From Leishmania martiniquensis (Eukaryota; Euglenozoa; Kinetoplastea; Trypanosomatida; Trypanosomatidae), in NCBI RefSeq assembly GCF_017916325.1, contig NC_090171.1, positions 10,001 to 60,000 of the forward strand: DNA of 50,000 nt, written 5' to 3'. Position numbers and translations under genes: made by a program. This document shows, one piece after another, positions 1-10,127 of the stretch. Position 1 is the stretch's first letter. Each line of letters opens with the position of its first letter. The notes under the pieces were generated by a model. It saw only the letters and a list, made by a program, of their open reading frames with translations. It had not been told where the DNA came from and searched no databases.

Positions 1-349
1 AACCCTTAACCCTTAACCCTTAACCCTTAACCCTTAACCCTTAACCCTTAACCCTTAACCCTTAACCCTTAACCCTTAACCCTTAACCCTTAACCCTTAA
101 CCCTTAACCCTTAACCCTTAACCCTTAACCCTTAACCCTTAACCCTTAACCCTTAACCCTTAACCCTTAACCCTTAACCCTTAACCCTTAACCCTTAACC
201 CTTAACCCTTAACCCTTAACCCTTAACCCTTAACCCTTAACCCTTAACCCTTAACCCTTAACCCTTAACCCTTAACCCTTAACCCTTAACCCTTAACCCT
301 TAACCCTTAACCCTTAACCCTTAACCCTTAACCCTTAACCCTTAACCCT
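1..349. repeat. Telomeric repeat array with a 7-base unit
   Basis: About 50 perfect tandem copies of AACCCTT start at the first base and end at 349, where the sequence becomes unique. Read toward the chromosome end on the G-rich strand the unit is TTAAGGG. C-rich repeats running 5' to 3' from the left end are what a left telomere should show. Trypanosomatids normally have the 6-base TTAGGG unit, so this array carries one extra A:T pair in every copy. No interspersed canonical copies are visible. Either the telomerase RNA template differs or the assembly has a systematic base-calling error. Confidence 0.95.
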
Positions 350-1849
350 GTTTGTAGGGGGAAGAGGTGGTGGGGGTCAAATGAAGCAGAGGAAAGAGAG
401 AGAGTATGCAGTGGGCGCCACTTCCTGTGTCTTCTGAGAATCTGCTGAAAAATGGTGGCGGGGCAGTGGTAGTCGAGTTGGTGATAAAAGGCGCCCTATG
501 AATGCGCTGCAGGAATCAGCGTGGGAGACTAGGGAGAGTAGAGTCTCTCGCGTGGTAAGGAGTTCCCCGTACGAGAAGCAAAGAAAGAGCAGCCCAAAGT
601 ACTAGAGACCTTCTTTTGGGGAGCTCCAGGGAGGATTCAGGGCCGAAAAGTCGCTCTGTGGCTGGTGTGTAGTGGAATCAGCTCGCGCCCGTAGAGTCAG
701 ATGGATGGGAGATAAGGGGATGAGGGCGGTGAGAGTCTTTGTTGAAAGAGATGGAGAAGGTGCATTCTGAGCCACGCTGGTTGTTGAAACGCACCACAGG
801 TCAGGCAGCATGTCAAACCGTGTGGGAAAATGGCATACACCAAGGGTAGTGCCACTCGTCTTTTCTCAGAGCCATGCAGATGGGTTCACTCTGAAGGTGA
901 GCGTCACATCAAGGCGATACTCACTCTGTTCTTGCTCCGAAAAGGCTTTGTTGCTGACTACCCTCCCCAGAGCCGAGGGATAGGTGCACCATAGAATGCA
1001 CCTCAGAGCACCAGCGATGAAGAAAATGGAGTAAGAGAAGTTTGCCAAAAAGAAGGGAAAACTGTGGGCGCCATCGATGAGCGAATGGGGAAGCGAGGGC
1101 CGAGTGAAAAAAACGGGAGTCAGTCGAGCAGCTCGATAGAGCAAAGCCAAGGAATCACGTGTTCCGCTTGACTGAACCAAAACACACGTCGGTCGTTGAT
1201 TGTGCTGGTGAGGAAGCAAATGATCAAGAGAGGTAGCAGACGCTCGAAAGAGAACGGGTCTCAGATATTCTGTAGAGGCGAAAAACAAAGGGAACGCATC
1301 ACGGAGGAGCGCACGCGTTCTCTTCACAGGAACCGCTGAAGGCGAGGGCCGCATCACGACACCTGCGTGTGGACCTCGCACAGCAAAAAGCGAGCACAGT
1401 CGTGTAGAAGGCCGCCTGCGGGGGGAGGGGTGGGGGGTCAGGAGGCGTGTAGGGTTAGGGAGCAGACGCAGAGAGGGGACACTACACAAGCCCCCTTACT
1501 GCATCACAAAGGAGAGAGGGGCGGGGGTAACACTCATGGAATGGGACGGATCACACTGTTTGTGGAGTGCATGCCAATGAGTGGCACGGCCTCCACCGAA
1601 AGGCGCCCGCCACCTCGAAGACCAAAGAAGAAAGACAATTAAAGAGTTTTCGAGGACGCGTTTCACAATACCACCGAACGGAAACGATGAAAAGAGCATT
1701 AGAAGAACAGACATGAAGAGGCGGCGACCTCAACACACTCATCTTCACCGCCTCTTGAAATCGCCGTGGCAGCGACGCAGGGCCTTAGAGCTCAAAAAGA
1801 GGACGCACCGCACGCGCATAAAGCCGCGGCTTCAGCAATCAAGAAAAGG
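350..1849. other. Gene-free subtelomere and 3' flank of the galactosyltransferase gene
   Basis: I see no credible coding sequence here. The open frames are short, cover both strands and have no recognisable protein character. The junction with the telomere is abrupt. A G-rich tract lies at 1420-1437. A 16-base string ending in GAGCAGACGC at 1454-1469 recurs in the retroposon-like tract near 10181, but that is too short to call. The part next to 1850 would be the 3' UTR of the galactosyltransferase mRNA. I did not recognise the conserved telomere-associated blocks described in Leishmania. Confidence 0.6.
1420..1437 (+). other. G-quadruplex-capable tract in the subtelomere
   Basis: Runs of 6, 4 and 6 guanines separated by single bases lie on the plus strand. 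Splitting one of the long runs gives four G-triplets, enough for a quadruplex. It sits about 1 kb inside the telomere. Confidence 0.4.
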
Positions 1850-4294
1850 CTACCTCTTACCAGATTCCATGATGCACTCGGCGATGTGCTCTTTGCCGCG
1901 CTTGTACCGAACATCGTACACCGCAACATCGTCCCTCTCGGCTACGATGTACGAGGGGCGTGGGTCGCCTCGTGCCCATTCTACATCCAGTACGCTTCCC
2001 AAGCCCACCATCGACTTGGGTACCTGCGACGCTACCCACTCCCCCATGTTCTTGGTTGCATTCTCCTCAATGGTGTTCACGTCGACCCCCTGCTGTACCA
2101 ACTGCTGCGCCTCCTCTGCCACCTTGTACTCGTTCTTGAAGAAGTAGTGGACATAGTAGGGAATCGCTGGCATAGCAAAGTGAGTCAGCACTGAGATCCA
2201 CGTGAGATTGAAAGGTATTGGTCGTAGAATCTGATGCGCCCGGGATCGCTTGTCGGCGATGTAGCATACACGTCGCCTTGGGCACAGCCGCCGCACGTCT
2301 TCAAGGTGGTCGCGCACCTGTTTCCCGACAAGCTTATCCTCAAACTGCATAATTAAGCCGAGGTATTGGTAGTCGAGGGTCGAGTTGTACGGCCTTGTCA
2401 ACAACTTCAGCAGAAGAGCGTTGCTGCCGTCAAATGGATTCAGAGCAGCCAGGACGAGGCGACGATCGAGGACGTAGCCCACGCCGTTGCCGAATACGAT
2501 CCCACTGGTGTAAAGCCACCAGATTCGATAAAGGCATTCCTGTGTAGTATCGATGCCGCGCGTCGTTGGTATAATCCCGTCGTGCGGGATAGTCGCCGTC
2601 AAGTTGCGCGGTTTGTCCCATCCACCCCGAACATAGCGTAGGTCACTGAGGTACTGTGGCACCTTCAGGTACATGTCGTCGTCGCCCTTCATCAGGTACG
2701 GCACGTCAGGAAACGCAGTGTAGGCGTAGTTCAGCCATAGGGCGACTTTTTGGCTCATGCCCACTTCCGTCGGCACACCCCACGAATTACGCATGCCAAT
2801 CTTTTTTCTCGTAGTCGCCTTTCGGTCTGTCAAAAAGTCGACCCATAACGCATCGCGATGGCGCAACGCCTCCTGCCACAGGGCAGTGGAGACATGGCAC
2901 ACGTACTGGGCCGCTGATGTGAAGGCGGGTGTCACGGGCAGTGAGAGCGCAGAGGAGAGAGTCGCAAGCGGCAGAGTCCCGTTACGAACGGCTTCGGGAG
3001 TCACCACAGAGGTCGTCACACCAGCGCACGGCGACTTCCACACCGCGTTGTCGCCAAAGGCGACAGCGCGCCACCCACGGCGCAGCACCACACGGCGCTG
3101 CGCATATGTGGGTGCACTCGCAGTGCTTCCGAGCTCCGCCGCCAGCCGCTGTGCGCTCGCTGCGGCGTACTCGCTCACCGTTGGTGCCAACTGCGTCAAG
3201 TTGACGGCGTGTTGCGTCAAGTTCTTAGAATGCCGCTCTGCAGCAGCATACACGTAGAGCACCAGGAGCGCGCCGTTGAAGTTGTTCTCGCTGCGCGCCA
3301 CCTCACGATAGGTCAGCCACGTCGCACGCTGCGCATCTCGTAGCGGGTAGCGCTTCGGCTGGTCCGTCGAGGGTATGCCCATGACAATTAAGTGGTGCGG
3401 CAGTGGTTCCGTCCTGCTCTTCCACTGCACGTCGATATTGAAGCTGCGTTGGAGCGCATACGACTGCTGTACCCACGGCCACAGCGCCAGTTCCGCTGCA
3501 GCATCCACATCGTCCGTCACACTTGCCATCGCAAACAGCATGGGCCCAATAAGACCCAGCGGTGCAGATGTCGTGGCAAAGACGGGATGCTCCGTGGCCA
3601 TCTGATTTGGCTGCCTCTCCGTCACGGCCTCTGAGCCCCCAGCGGCCGCAGCACGGTATGTTACACTATCGAAGCACATCGTGCAGCTCTCGTCGATGAC
3701 GCGCAGCGTCCATGAAGGCAGCTGGTCACAGTCCAGGCGAATCCTGTCGCCTACCTCAGTCAAAGCCAAGCGACGCTGCTCGAGCGTTAGCCGCTCTATC
3801 GCATCCTCGTGCCGCACCAGCACAGAGAAGGTCTCATTACGTTGAGGCCGAATCCATTCCTTCACGGAAGGCACAAATGATGAGTTAAGTTGCAGCATAT
3901 CACTGGTCCCGAAGGAGTTGATAGAATGGTAAATGGTGAGTGTGAAAGCAATAAGAACGACTAGTGCTGTCAGGTGGCAACGCCGAGTGCGCGGAGGCGC
4001 ACCTAGAGAAGCGAATCGACACAGATGCCCGCATAGCCGGAGCAGGGAAGTCCGTGCTACTCTACTCTGTAAGCCATTGGGTTTCGCGGGTGTGCCTGTT
4101 TTTTTTTCCCTTGTACTCGGCAGCCGAGTTTGGTCCAGCTCCGCCTGGCTGCGCGCAGAAGAACGGCAGTCGACGTTGCTGGCACCGCTGCTCACCGCGG
4201 AACCTCTCTGAGAGACCAGGCATGTATGGGAGGGTGCGGAGCCGAGGGCCTCCCCAGGTGTAACCGCGTCGTCAATGTCTCGCTCGTTGCGCAT
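1850..4294 (-). CDS. SCG: Phosphoglycan beta-1,3-galactosyltransferase (SCG family)
   Basis: This 814-residue protein is a predicted type II Golgi membrane glycosyltransferase. In Leishmania this family adds beta-1,3-galactose side chains to the phosphoglycan repeats of lipophosphoglycan and related surface glycans. A basic N-terminal region is followed by one hydrophobic anchor (about residues 107-125) and a long luminal domain. The block HLIVMGIPSTDQPKR with RDAQRATW (about 301-326) is typical of the family, and the acidic metal-binding motif in MKGDDDMYLKV (DDD at 538-540) matches the DxD site of beta-1,3-galactosyltransferases. The ATG start and stop are intact. It is the gene closest to the telomere, where SCG genes of Leishmania are often found. 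Family assignment is strong; which member and which exact linkage cannot be told from the sequence alone. Confidence 0.85.
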   Translation of the reverse strand: MRNERDIDDAVTPGEALGSAPSHTCLVSQRGSAVSSGASNVDCRSSARSQAELDQTRLPSTREKKTGTPAKPNGLQSRVARTSLLRLCGHLCRFASLGAPPRTRRCHLTALVVLIAFTLTIYHSINSFGTSDMLQLNSSFVPSVKEWIRPQRNETFSVLVRHEDAIERLTLEQRRLALTEVGDRIRLDCDQLPSWTLRVIDESCTMCFDSVTYRAAAAGGSEAVTERQPNQMATEHPVFATTSAPLGLIGPMLFAMASVTDDVDAAAELALWPWVQQSYALQRSFNIDVQWKSRTEPLPHHLIVMGIPSTDQPKRYPLRDAQRATWLTYREVARSENNFNGALLVLYVYAAAERHSKNLTQHAVNLTQLAPTVSEYAAASAQRLAAELGSTASAPTYAQRRVVLRRGWRAVAFGDNAVWKSPCAGVTTSVVTPEAVRNGTLPLATLSSALSLPVTPAFTSAAQYVCHVSTALWQEALRHRDALWVDFLTDRKATTRKKIGMRNSWGVPTEVGMSQKVALWLNYAYTAFPDVPYLMKGDDDMYLKVPQYLSDLRYVRGGWDKPRNLTATIPHDGIIPTTRGIDTTQECLYRIWWLYTSGIVFGNGVGYVLDRRLVLAALNPFDGSNALLLKLLTRPYNSTLDYQYLGLIMQFEDKLVGKQVRDHLEDVRRLCPRRRVCYIADKRSRAHQILRPIPFNLTWISVLTHFAMPAIPYYVHYFFKNEYKVAEEAQQLVQQGVDVNTIEENATKNMGEWVASQVPKSMVGLGSVLDVEWARGDPRPSYIVAERDDVAVYDVRYKRGKEHIAECIMESGKR

Positions 4295-6169
4295 GTGGAT
4301 TCGACCGCTTCAGTTTGAGGCGAAGGCTGGCGGAAGGCACCCAAGATCTGCAGGAGAGCGGCACGACACAAAGCACCGGTCACCGTGTAAAGGAGAGCAG
4401 TAGGATAAGCACACGTGAGGCCCTGGGTAGATGCAGGCGAAAGGGGAGTGGATATGGAGAGGGGCGCAAGGAGGCACAAGGCAGCGGTTGAAAAGCGTTG
4501 TGAGTTGCTAGGCGCGATCGTCAAGGGTGCGCCAGCGAGCCGATGGCCAGTGCGCTACTTGCATGGATGCGCGTCTATCGAGAAGCCCGCGGGGTGGCGT
4601 CGGGAGGAAGGGGAGCACAGTTAGATGGCGGAAGGTCTCACAAAGTTGTCAAGTCGAAGTGACAGTGAAAGATGGCGCTGCATCACGCTACATCGGTGCG
4701 CATGGGGAGGCAAGCTTGCCTCTTCAGTCGTGTAGGCAGCTGCTGTACGCACGAGGTCGCAGGGTTGCCTCTCCGAGAGAAGCGCTGGCCCGTCTCCCCT
4801 TCGCGAGGGCGCGCGCGGCAGCGCTCAGGCCGCTGGCTTCGTGGATGCGTATGGCCGTGCGATGGAAAGTCGTCATTGTCATGCATAGGGAGGTAAGCCT
4901 GCACATGCTCAAGTCGTAGGCGTGCCAGCAGTATCGCTGCCGCCTCGACTAGGCAAGAAGAAGCAGAGTCAGAGACACATCCACAGAGGCGGAAGAAATC
5001 GAGTTGAGGATGCAATCGCAGAGGGCGACACGCTTCGGCGGGTGCGATGCTCTAGGTGGGTCACGTCGAACAAGGGCACGAAAGGCCTCCCCTTTACCAG
5101 AAACTACGTGGCATGCGGTGGTCAGCCAGTGCAATCCAGCGGGAAAAAGAGCAGCACCACAGCACCCTATGCCTTCCAACGAAGCAGAAGGCTCGGTAGG
5201 TCGGACCGAAGGACCAAGAAGCAAAGAGCCCGGAGTAGCGAGGCGAGCAACACGGCGCTGTGGAACCTCTCATCGGCGACTAGACGCAGTGGGGAGGGAG
5301 AGCAGGACATCAGGGTCTCGATCAAATGCATCGCACAATCAGCACTTACACGTGCAGGTGCCGGACTGGGCGTAGAACAAGGAAGCTTACGTACTGAAAT
5401 GGAAAGGGTGAACGCGCCACACGCGCATGAGGTCGGAGAAGCGTACACGGCAGTCGCGCGTGTCCTTTGCTACCACTTTGCCACCTTCCCTCTCTGCGCA
5501 TGCTCCGTTGTTTGAGCAGCTGCACCATTGTCTCCCATTAGCTCTTCTCTAGGTGAAGCGCGCCCTTCGCTTCCTGCCATATGCCTCATGAAGCGGGAGG
5601 GCGGATGCACGCCAGACGGCAGCGCACGACCTCGCGCGCTCTCTGCATCTGGGCACCCCCGTCTGTGAGTTCGCGTGTCATGCATGAAAAAAAAGCGGGC
5701 CGGAGGAGACAAAAAATGCAAAAAAAAAAACGGAGGGTGAGGCACGAGACTGCGGCATAGCAAATGAGTGAGCAGGCGGGATGAGGAGAAGTAACGGCCA
5801 CGGAGGCGGCTCAGCATACCGCGTGGCCAGTCTCAGTACCTGCAGCGCTTACACGGCGAAGTTGCACTGAGCCTTTCTGCCCCGTCGGGTGCCGAAAGCG
5901 CGCGTCAAGCGCGGGCGAACGCTCTCTCCCTCTCTCTAGATGGGCTCGGGTTCGGGCACCGCTTTTGTTTTGTTTCTTTTCTCCTATCGCCAGCCGCCAG
6001 AGGATGGGCTGAGGGGGTCAGCACATGGCCCGTGAAGCGGAAGTCGTGGAGAGGAAGCGATTGGCGAAGGGGGAGAGCCCTAGGCAAGACAGAGTAGAAG
6101 AAAACAGTTTGGACAGAAGAAAAAAATGTGTATCTATGAATGGACGGCAAGCCGTACACGCGCGACTGA
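4295..6169. other. Intergenic region between histone H4 and the galactosyltransferase
   Basis: No credible gene is seen in these 1.9 kb. On the minus (mRNA) strand the stretch about 5687-5732 is almost pure pyrimidine with two long U runs, the usual signal that couples polyadenylation of the upstream gene (H4) with trans-splicing downstream. It lies far from the galactosyltransferase start, so the true acceptor may be nearer. A vague 50-base imperfect duplication is visible around 4695 and 4877. Confidence 0.5.
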
Positions 6170-6472
6170 TCACGCGTAGCCGTACAGGATGTGGCCGTGC
6201 TTGCGCAGCGCGTTCACGACGTCCGACGCCGTCACAGTCTTCTTGCGCGCGTACTCGGTGTAGGCCGTGCTGCAGCGCACAATGTCCTCCACGTAGGCCT
6301 TCAGCACGCGGCGCACCTCATCGTAGATCTCGCTCGAGATGCGCTTCACGCCGCCGCGGCGCGCGAGGCGTCGGATGGAGCCGCGCGTGATGCCGCGGAT
6401 GTTGTCGCGCAGCACCTTCTTCTGTCGCTTCTGGTGGCCCTTGGCATCAGTGGAGCGCTTACCCTTGGCCAT
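6170..6472 (-). CDS. H4: Histone H4
   Basis: The 100-residue protein is a core nucleosome histone. It starts [19 protein letters not shown] and contains [40 protein letters not shown], a [13 protein letters not shown] stretch and the terminal GHILYGYA, which together cover the complete H4 histone fold. Length and the divergent N-terminal tail fit trypanosomatid H4. The open frame runs another 71 codons upstream, but that extension is low-complexity leader sequence, and the ATG at 6472 gives the exact family length. A trans-splice acceptor is predicted at 6541. It is a single copy here, with no other histone gene in the window. Confidence 0.97.
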   Translation of the reverse strand: MAKGKRSTDAKGHQKRQKKVLRDNIRGITRGSIRRLARRGGVKRISSEIYDEVRRVLKAYVEDIVRCSTAYTEYARKKTVTASDVVNALRKHGHILYGYA

Positions 6473-6540
6473 GGTTGGATATGTGGGGAATGTGTGTGTG
6501 TGTAAGAGGAAATCGATGTGATGGTGGGCTGCGTAGCGAT

Positions 6541-6584
6541 CTGGGAGTAGGGGCATGAGAACAAAGGAAGAAGCGGAAAGGAAA
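6541..6584 (-). promoter_or_regulatory. Predicted spliced-leader acceptor for histone H4
   Basis: On the minus strand a pyrimidine-rich run of about 40 bases ends in CCCAG at 6541-6542, giving a 5' UTR of about 68 nt before the H4 ATG. No other AG follows such a tract closer to the start. Motif inference only. Confidence 0.5.
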
Positions 6585-7730
6585 TCCACTGCCACTAAGA
6601 CGTTGTTGCATCGAGGAGGGATAAAATTGGCATGCGCGTCTACAAACACTTGTGTTCGGGCGCGTATTGTCGGCAGAGGCACCATTTATTTCGAGCCGAA
6701 CCCAGGAAGCAATCTGTGAGAATGTACTAAGCTCTCTTTTTGACAAGGGAGGTAACGAGGTGCTCTTGTAAGAAACGTACGCATGCAAGCACCTCTTAAG
6801 CATGTCATCCTTTTTGCTTTAGAAGGTCCGATGCCGAGCGACTGCTCTCACGGTACGCGATCTCATTCTGAGAGCGTGTAGGAGTGATATGGTGCTACGT
6901 GGTTTCATCGCTGCGATAATATGAGAAGCGCGTCGCCATTCTCCCTCTCGGCGGACTCTTTTTATGTAGTCACGGAAGATGTGTAGGTAGTAGTTTAGAG
7001 CATTGGCAACTTAATTCCTCAAGCTAGGGGATGGGTCAAGACACGAAGCGGATAAGGCGAGGCTGCTTGGATGCAGTAAGAGCGGAAGCCCAACAAAGTG
7101 TGTTGATGGCAGGCAGGATTTTCCATGCGAAGGGCGAGATGTCAGCTGCTGAGCATGCTTTGTTGCTCATTTGCAAAGCGAAGAAGGGCATGAACCGCAC
7201 AACAGCCCGTCAGGTTGCGGGGCGCTCTGGTAGGTCACCGACAGCCTCCGAGTCGGTGCTCATGAAAATGACAAGGAGGACCGATATTGCGAAAACGGTG
7301 CAAAGCAGTCATGACTGTCACTTTCCTTCTTCCGTATCGTGGCAATAAACGCAGCTCACGTCTACCATGGTAAAGCATCAGAAGACGGCGCGGGCGCTTT
7401 ATTGGTCGCTTGTGCTGCGATTCAGCGAGCGCACGTGACAAGATACAAACTGTGATGCTTTCCTTAGCGTGGCGGGGCGGCACACAGTTGGCGGCCACCT
7501 TCATGGTGAAATAAGCAAACGAGAGGACGCCTATGAGGGGAGGATAATGTTCCTTGCTCAACGTCTCGAGTGCCGAGGAGGACCCATAGCTGTGTTGCTC
7601 CGTTCATTGCACGCTACGGCAATGCGGCTGCTTTACTCAGAGGTAATGCACAAAATGCAAAAAGCCGAAACATCGTGATATGAAAAAGAATGCGAAAAAA
7701 GAGCATGATGCAAGGGACAGATTTGTGAAA

Positions 7731-7756
7731 GGGGGTAGGGTGGGGTGGGGTGGGGT
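7731..7756 (+). other. G-quadruplex-capable tract (tandem GGGGT)
   Basis: Five G runs separated by single T or TA bases lie on the plus strand, which is the non-template strand opposite to mRNA sense. The pre-mRNA therefore carries the C-rich version. A near-identical tract in the opposite orientation occurs at 48455-48476. Confidence 0.5.
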
Positions 7757-8449
7757 AGCGACGACACAGCGTTGTTCGTAGAGCAGAAAAGATTCGCACA
7801 GTGGAAACGGTAAAGGATGTTTGAGAGCCGCTGCGTTGGCCCTTTGAATTCATTAAGGGAGAAGGAACCGACGACTCTGTCGGGACTAATGTCGTAGATC
7901 CCATCATGTGAAGCAGCAAGGGACAAGAGAGTGTGCATGCTGCGTTACCAGAGGCTGCATAAGCAGACTGTCCGCGGTAGTGCAGCCGCGACTACCCGTA
8001 TCCACATCGTTGGCGAAGCCTGATGTTAGCTGGCAATCGTAGGAAGAAAACTGAATGCCTTGCCAGACGCTCGATGGCTGTTTCGTTGTGTGCGCAGTAG
8101 TGTCCAGTGCACTGGTCGGCTACAAGCCGTCGAAACGGAGAAGAAGCACCCTTGGCGCACACGCGTGCGAAAACACCAAAAGGTCAACGTTGTAGGATAG
8201 GGGGCGAGCATCCCCATGAGGAGCACGCGCCGCGATACAAACAGCCAAGCATGACAAGTAGTGAGCAACAAAAGCAAGACGAAAATTATGTTGGATGGAC
8301 GCTGCCCTGAGAGAGTGAGCTGTGTAGGAAAGAGAGCAGAAGCCACAGTCGAGCACTCCGTGCGACCGTAGCCACCCGCGCACCTAGTTTGATGACCACT
8401 GCCGCGCCTCCTTCTTTGGTTATCTATCGATTCTGCCTTCGACTGTTAT

Positions 8450-8908
8450 CTAAGACGCGCCTGAACTAGTGTAGTGAATTTTGATTGCCCAACATACTTC
8501 CTCAGGAACCTCGCTGGTTCCTGTGTCTACGTTGGCGCTCGCCTTCAAGAAACCCTGCGTCGCGACACCAGCTACCCTGTAGTCGAAGTTTCCACCCCAG
8601 CCCCGCTGGGAGAGGTCTTTCTTGATGTACTCTAAAAACATTTTGCCCACATGGTCCACAGAACGGTGCGTTACTGGGGGACTGGCGGTTTCAGCCCAGA
8701 CTTCTTTTAGCCGGTTCTCGTAGGCCATCGCTGCGGTCGGATCACCCGCGTAAAGGCGCACTTGCGCGTCTACGAATCGAACCCATTCCTCCAACAGTTT
8801 TTGCGCTACAGGGTGACGCTCGATGGTCGCGAGTGCGTAAAACTCATCTGCCTCCGTACTTGCCACGTTGGAAGTGGGCGCCTTGATTCTGCTTTGAGTG
8901 CAGCCCAT
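8450..8908 (-). CDS. Small hypothetical protein with an N-terminal acylation signal
   Basis: The 152-residue protein begins MGCTQSR. Glycine 2 followed by cysteine 3 and serine 6 fits N-myristoylation with palmitoylation, which would anchor it to a membrane such as the plasma or flagellar membrane. The rest has an amphipathic helical stretch (about 28-70) and a glycine-rich C-terminal third (about 103-152). I see no transmembrane segment and do not recognise a family. A good pyrimidine tract and AG acceptor lie at 9021-9053, about 110 nt upstream, which supports this ATG and shows that the gene has its own mRNA. Function unknown; the reading of the first residues as an acylation signal is an inference from the known MGC pattern. 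Confidence 0.7.
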   Translation of the reverse strand: MGCTQSRIKAPTSNVASTEADEFYALATIERHPVAQKLLEEWVRFVDAQVRLYAGDPTAAMAYENRLKEVWAETASPPVTHRSVDHVGKMFLEYIKKDLSQRGWGGNFDYRVAGVATQGFLKASANVDTGTSEVPEEVCWAIKIHYTSSGAS

Positions 8909-9867
8909 TGAAAGCAGCGATGCACCACAGGCGGTAAGATTGGTGAGCCTGTCGCCGCCTCGTGAGTACGAGCACAGCCCGCTGACGTGTGCTTCAGCAA
9001 GCGTGTAAGCTTGCGATGCTCTTGGAGCGACAAAAGTAGGAAAGGGGAAAAAAGCTGTGCAGAGAAGGATGGGGTACTTGAGAATGAAATGGCAGAGCAG
9101 CGCAATAGGGATCGAAACTCTGCACCCTGGCTAATGGAGTCGTTTCGCGGTGCTGGATTATCAGCAAGACAAGTGAGAAAAGACGAACATTCCAATCGCG
9201 GCAGGCCGAACCTGCCGTAAACAGACGGGGTGCTCATAAAAGTCGTTTCGTGCCACCCAGCCACGCATGTAAAGGTAGGCCCGTAATAGAAGTGTCCATG
9301 ATAGAAAAGGTTTTCGTATGTGAACGAGCCGTTGAGACTGTCCTGTGCGTTCGTTTCGCCGTCTGTAGAGCAAAAGTAAGCGCTCAGGAGGTGGTCGAGG
9401 TGCGCCATAGAAGCGCTTTTCGTTTCTGAGAAACTTCTTCGTTCCGCCTTCAACAGGTCCACAAAAACGCCCATACATCCACAGTTCCTCTTAGGTCCTT
9501 GAACCATGTAGAAGTTCGTGTCTGGAAAAAGGTGCCTGGGGGTCGAATTGGAGCTTGAGTCCCACGCGCTCATATCACCACAGGCACTAGTGCACGAAGT
9601 TTTAGCACGTCGCAGAATAGAGGGCAGCCGGCGACTGAGCAAAACCGCGCGCGAGGCCTTAGCTTCACCTCTGCGAAGACGATGAAGCCGGGCTCGGAAA
9701 AGCGGCTGAATCAGGCCCCAAAAGGTATGGATGTCACTGATCTGTTGGGCACTCACACGCTCCTTCACCGTCTGCCCTGCCGTCTGTGTAGAAGGCATGA
9801 ATGGTCTGCACGCAAATGGTAAACACCAAGCGAGGCAGCGAAGCCCTCTCGCCCTCCACGCCACCAT
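8806..9867 (-). pseudogene. Possible decayed or mis-framed gene
   Basis: An ATG-started frame of 353 codons overlaps the first 103 bases of the next gene in another frame. Its middle (about residues 109-232, genomic about 9172-9543) looks like real protein, with several aromatic, glycine and cysteine residues such as the stretch YENLFYHGHFYYGPTF, and the N-terminus is hydrophobic. After about residue 235 the composition changes to serine and leucine-rich sequence typical of non-coding frames. That tail also runs through the pyrimidine tract and splice acceptor used by the gene at 8450-8908, which a real coding sequence would avoid. I infer a truncated or frame-shifted gene, or chance. No family recognised. 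Confidence 0.3.
9021..9053 (-). promoter_or_regulatory. Predicted spliced-leader acceptor for the small acylated-protein gene
   Basis: The minus strand reads a tract of about 30 pyrimidines, including a run of six T, ending in CCAAG at 9021-9022. It leaves about 110 nt of 5' UTR before the ATG at 8908. Confidence 0.5.
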
Positions 9868-10127
9868 CGCCTTTCACACAATAGTTTCGGGGGAAAAACG
9901 CCCACCCGCCCGCCCAGGAGGTTGTTGGCAGGCCCCCGGTAGCGGCAGTGAGGGTGCCCGTCGAAGTTGCTGTCTGTCCCGTAACGATTGGCTGCGCCGT
10001 ATTCCTAAATGGTTTGTGTCTTCTCGTTGAACTCGTAACTGCAGCCCGGTGCTACACCGTTGCTGCAAACTGTGAGCGTTGATTATTCTGTAAGCGGTTG
10101 ATTGCTTTCCTTATTCATAAGTAAATA

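Larger units (their letters stand above)
6473..8449. other. Intergenic region between the small acylated-protein gene and histone H4
   Basis: Apart from the H4 leader and splice acceptor, nothing here reads as a gene. The plus-strand frame 7031-7348 and the others lack protein-like composition. The middle has a conspicuous G-run tract at 7731-7756. The segment next to 8450 would be the 3' UTR of the small protein gene. Confidence 0.5.

Noticed and set aside
1454..1469. 16-base match between the subtelomere and the retroposon-like tract at about 10181
   Set aside because: A single 16-mer match is not improbable by chance in 50 kb and no flanking similarity was seen.
1581..2194. Plus-strand frames near the telomere
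   Set aside because: They are antisense to the galactosyltransferase end and have no protein-like features.
4695..4941. Imperfect 50-base duplication (about 4695-4747 and 4877-4941)
   Set aside because: Similarity is patchy and short; could be chance in GC-rich sequence.
6473..6685. N-terminal extension of histone H4 by 71 residues
   Set aside because: The extension is upstream leader with a pyrimidine tract and acceptor inside it; canonical H4 starts at 6472.
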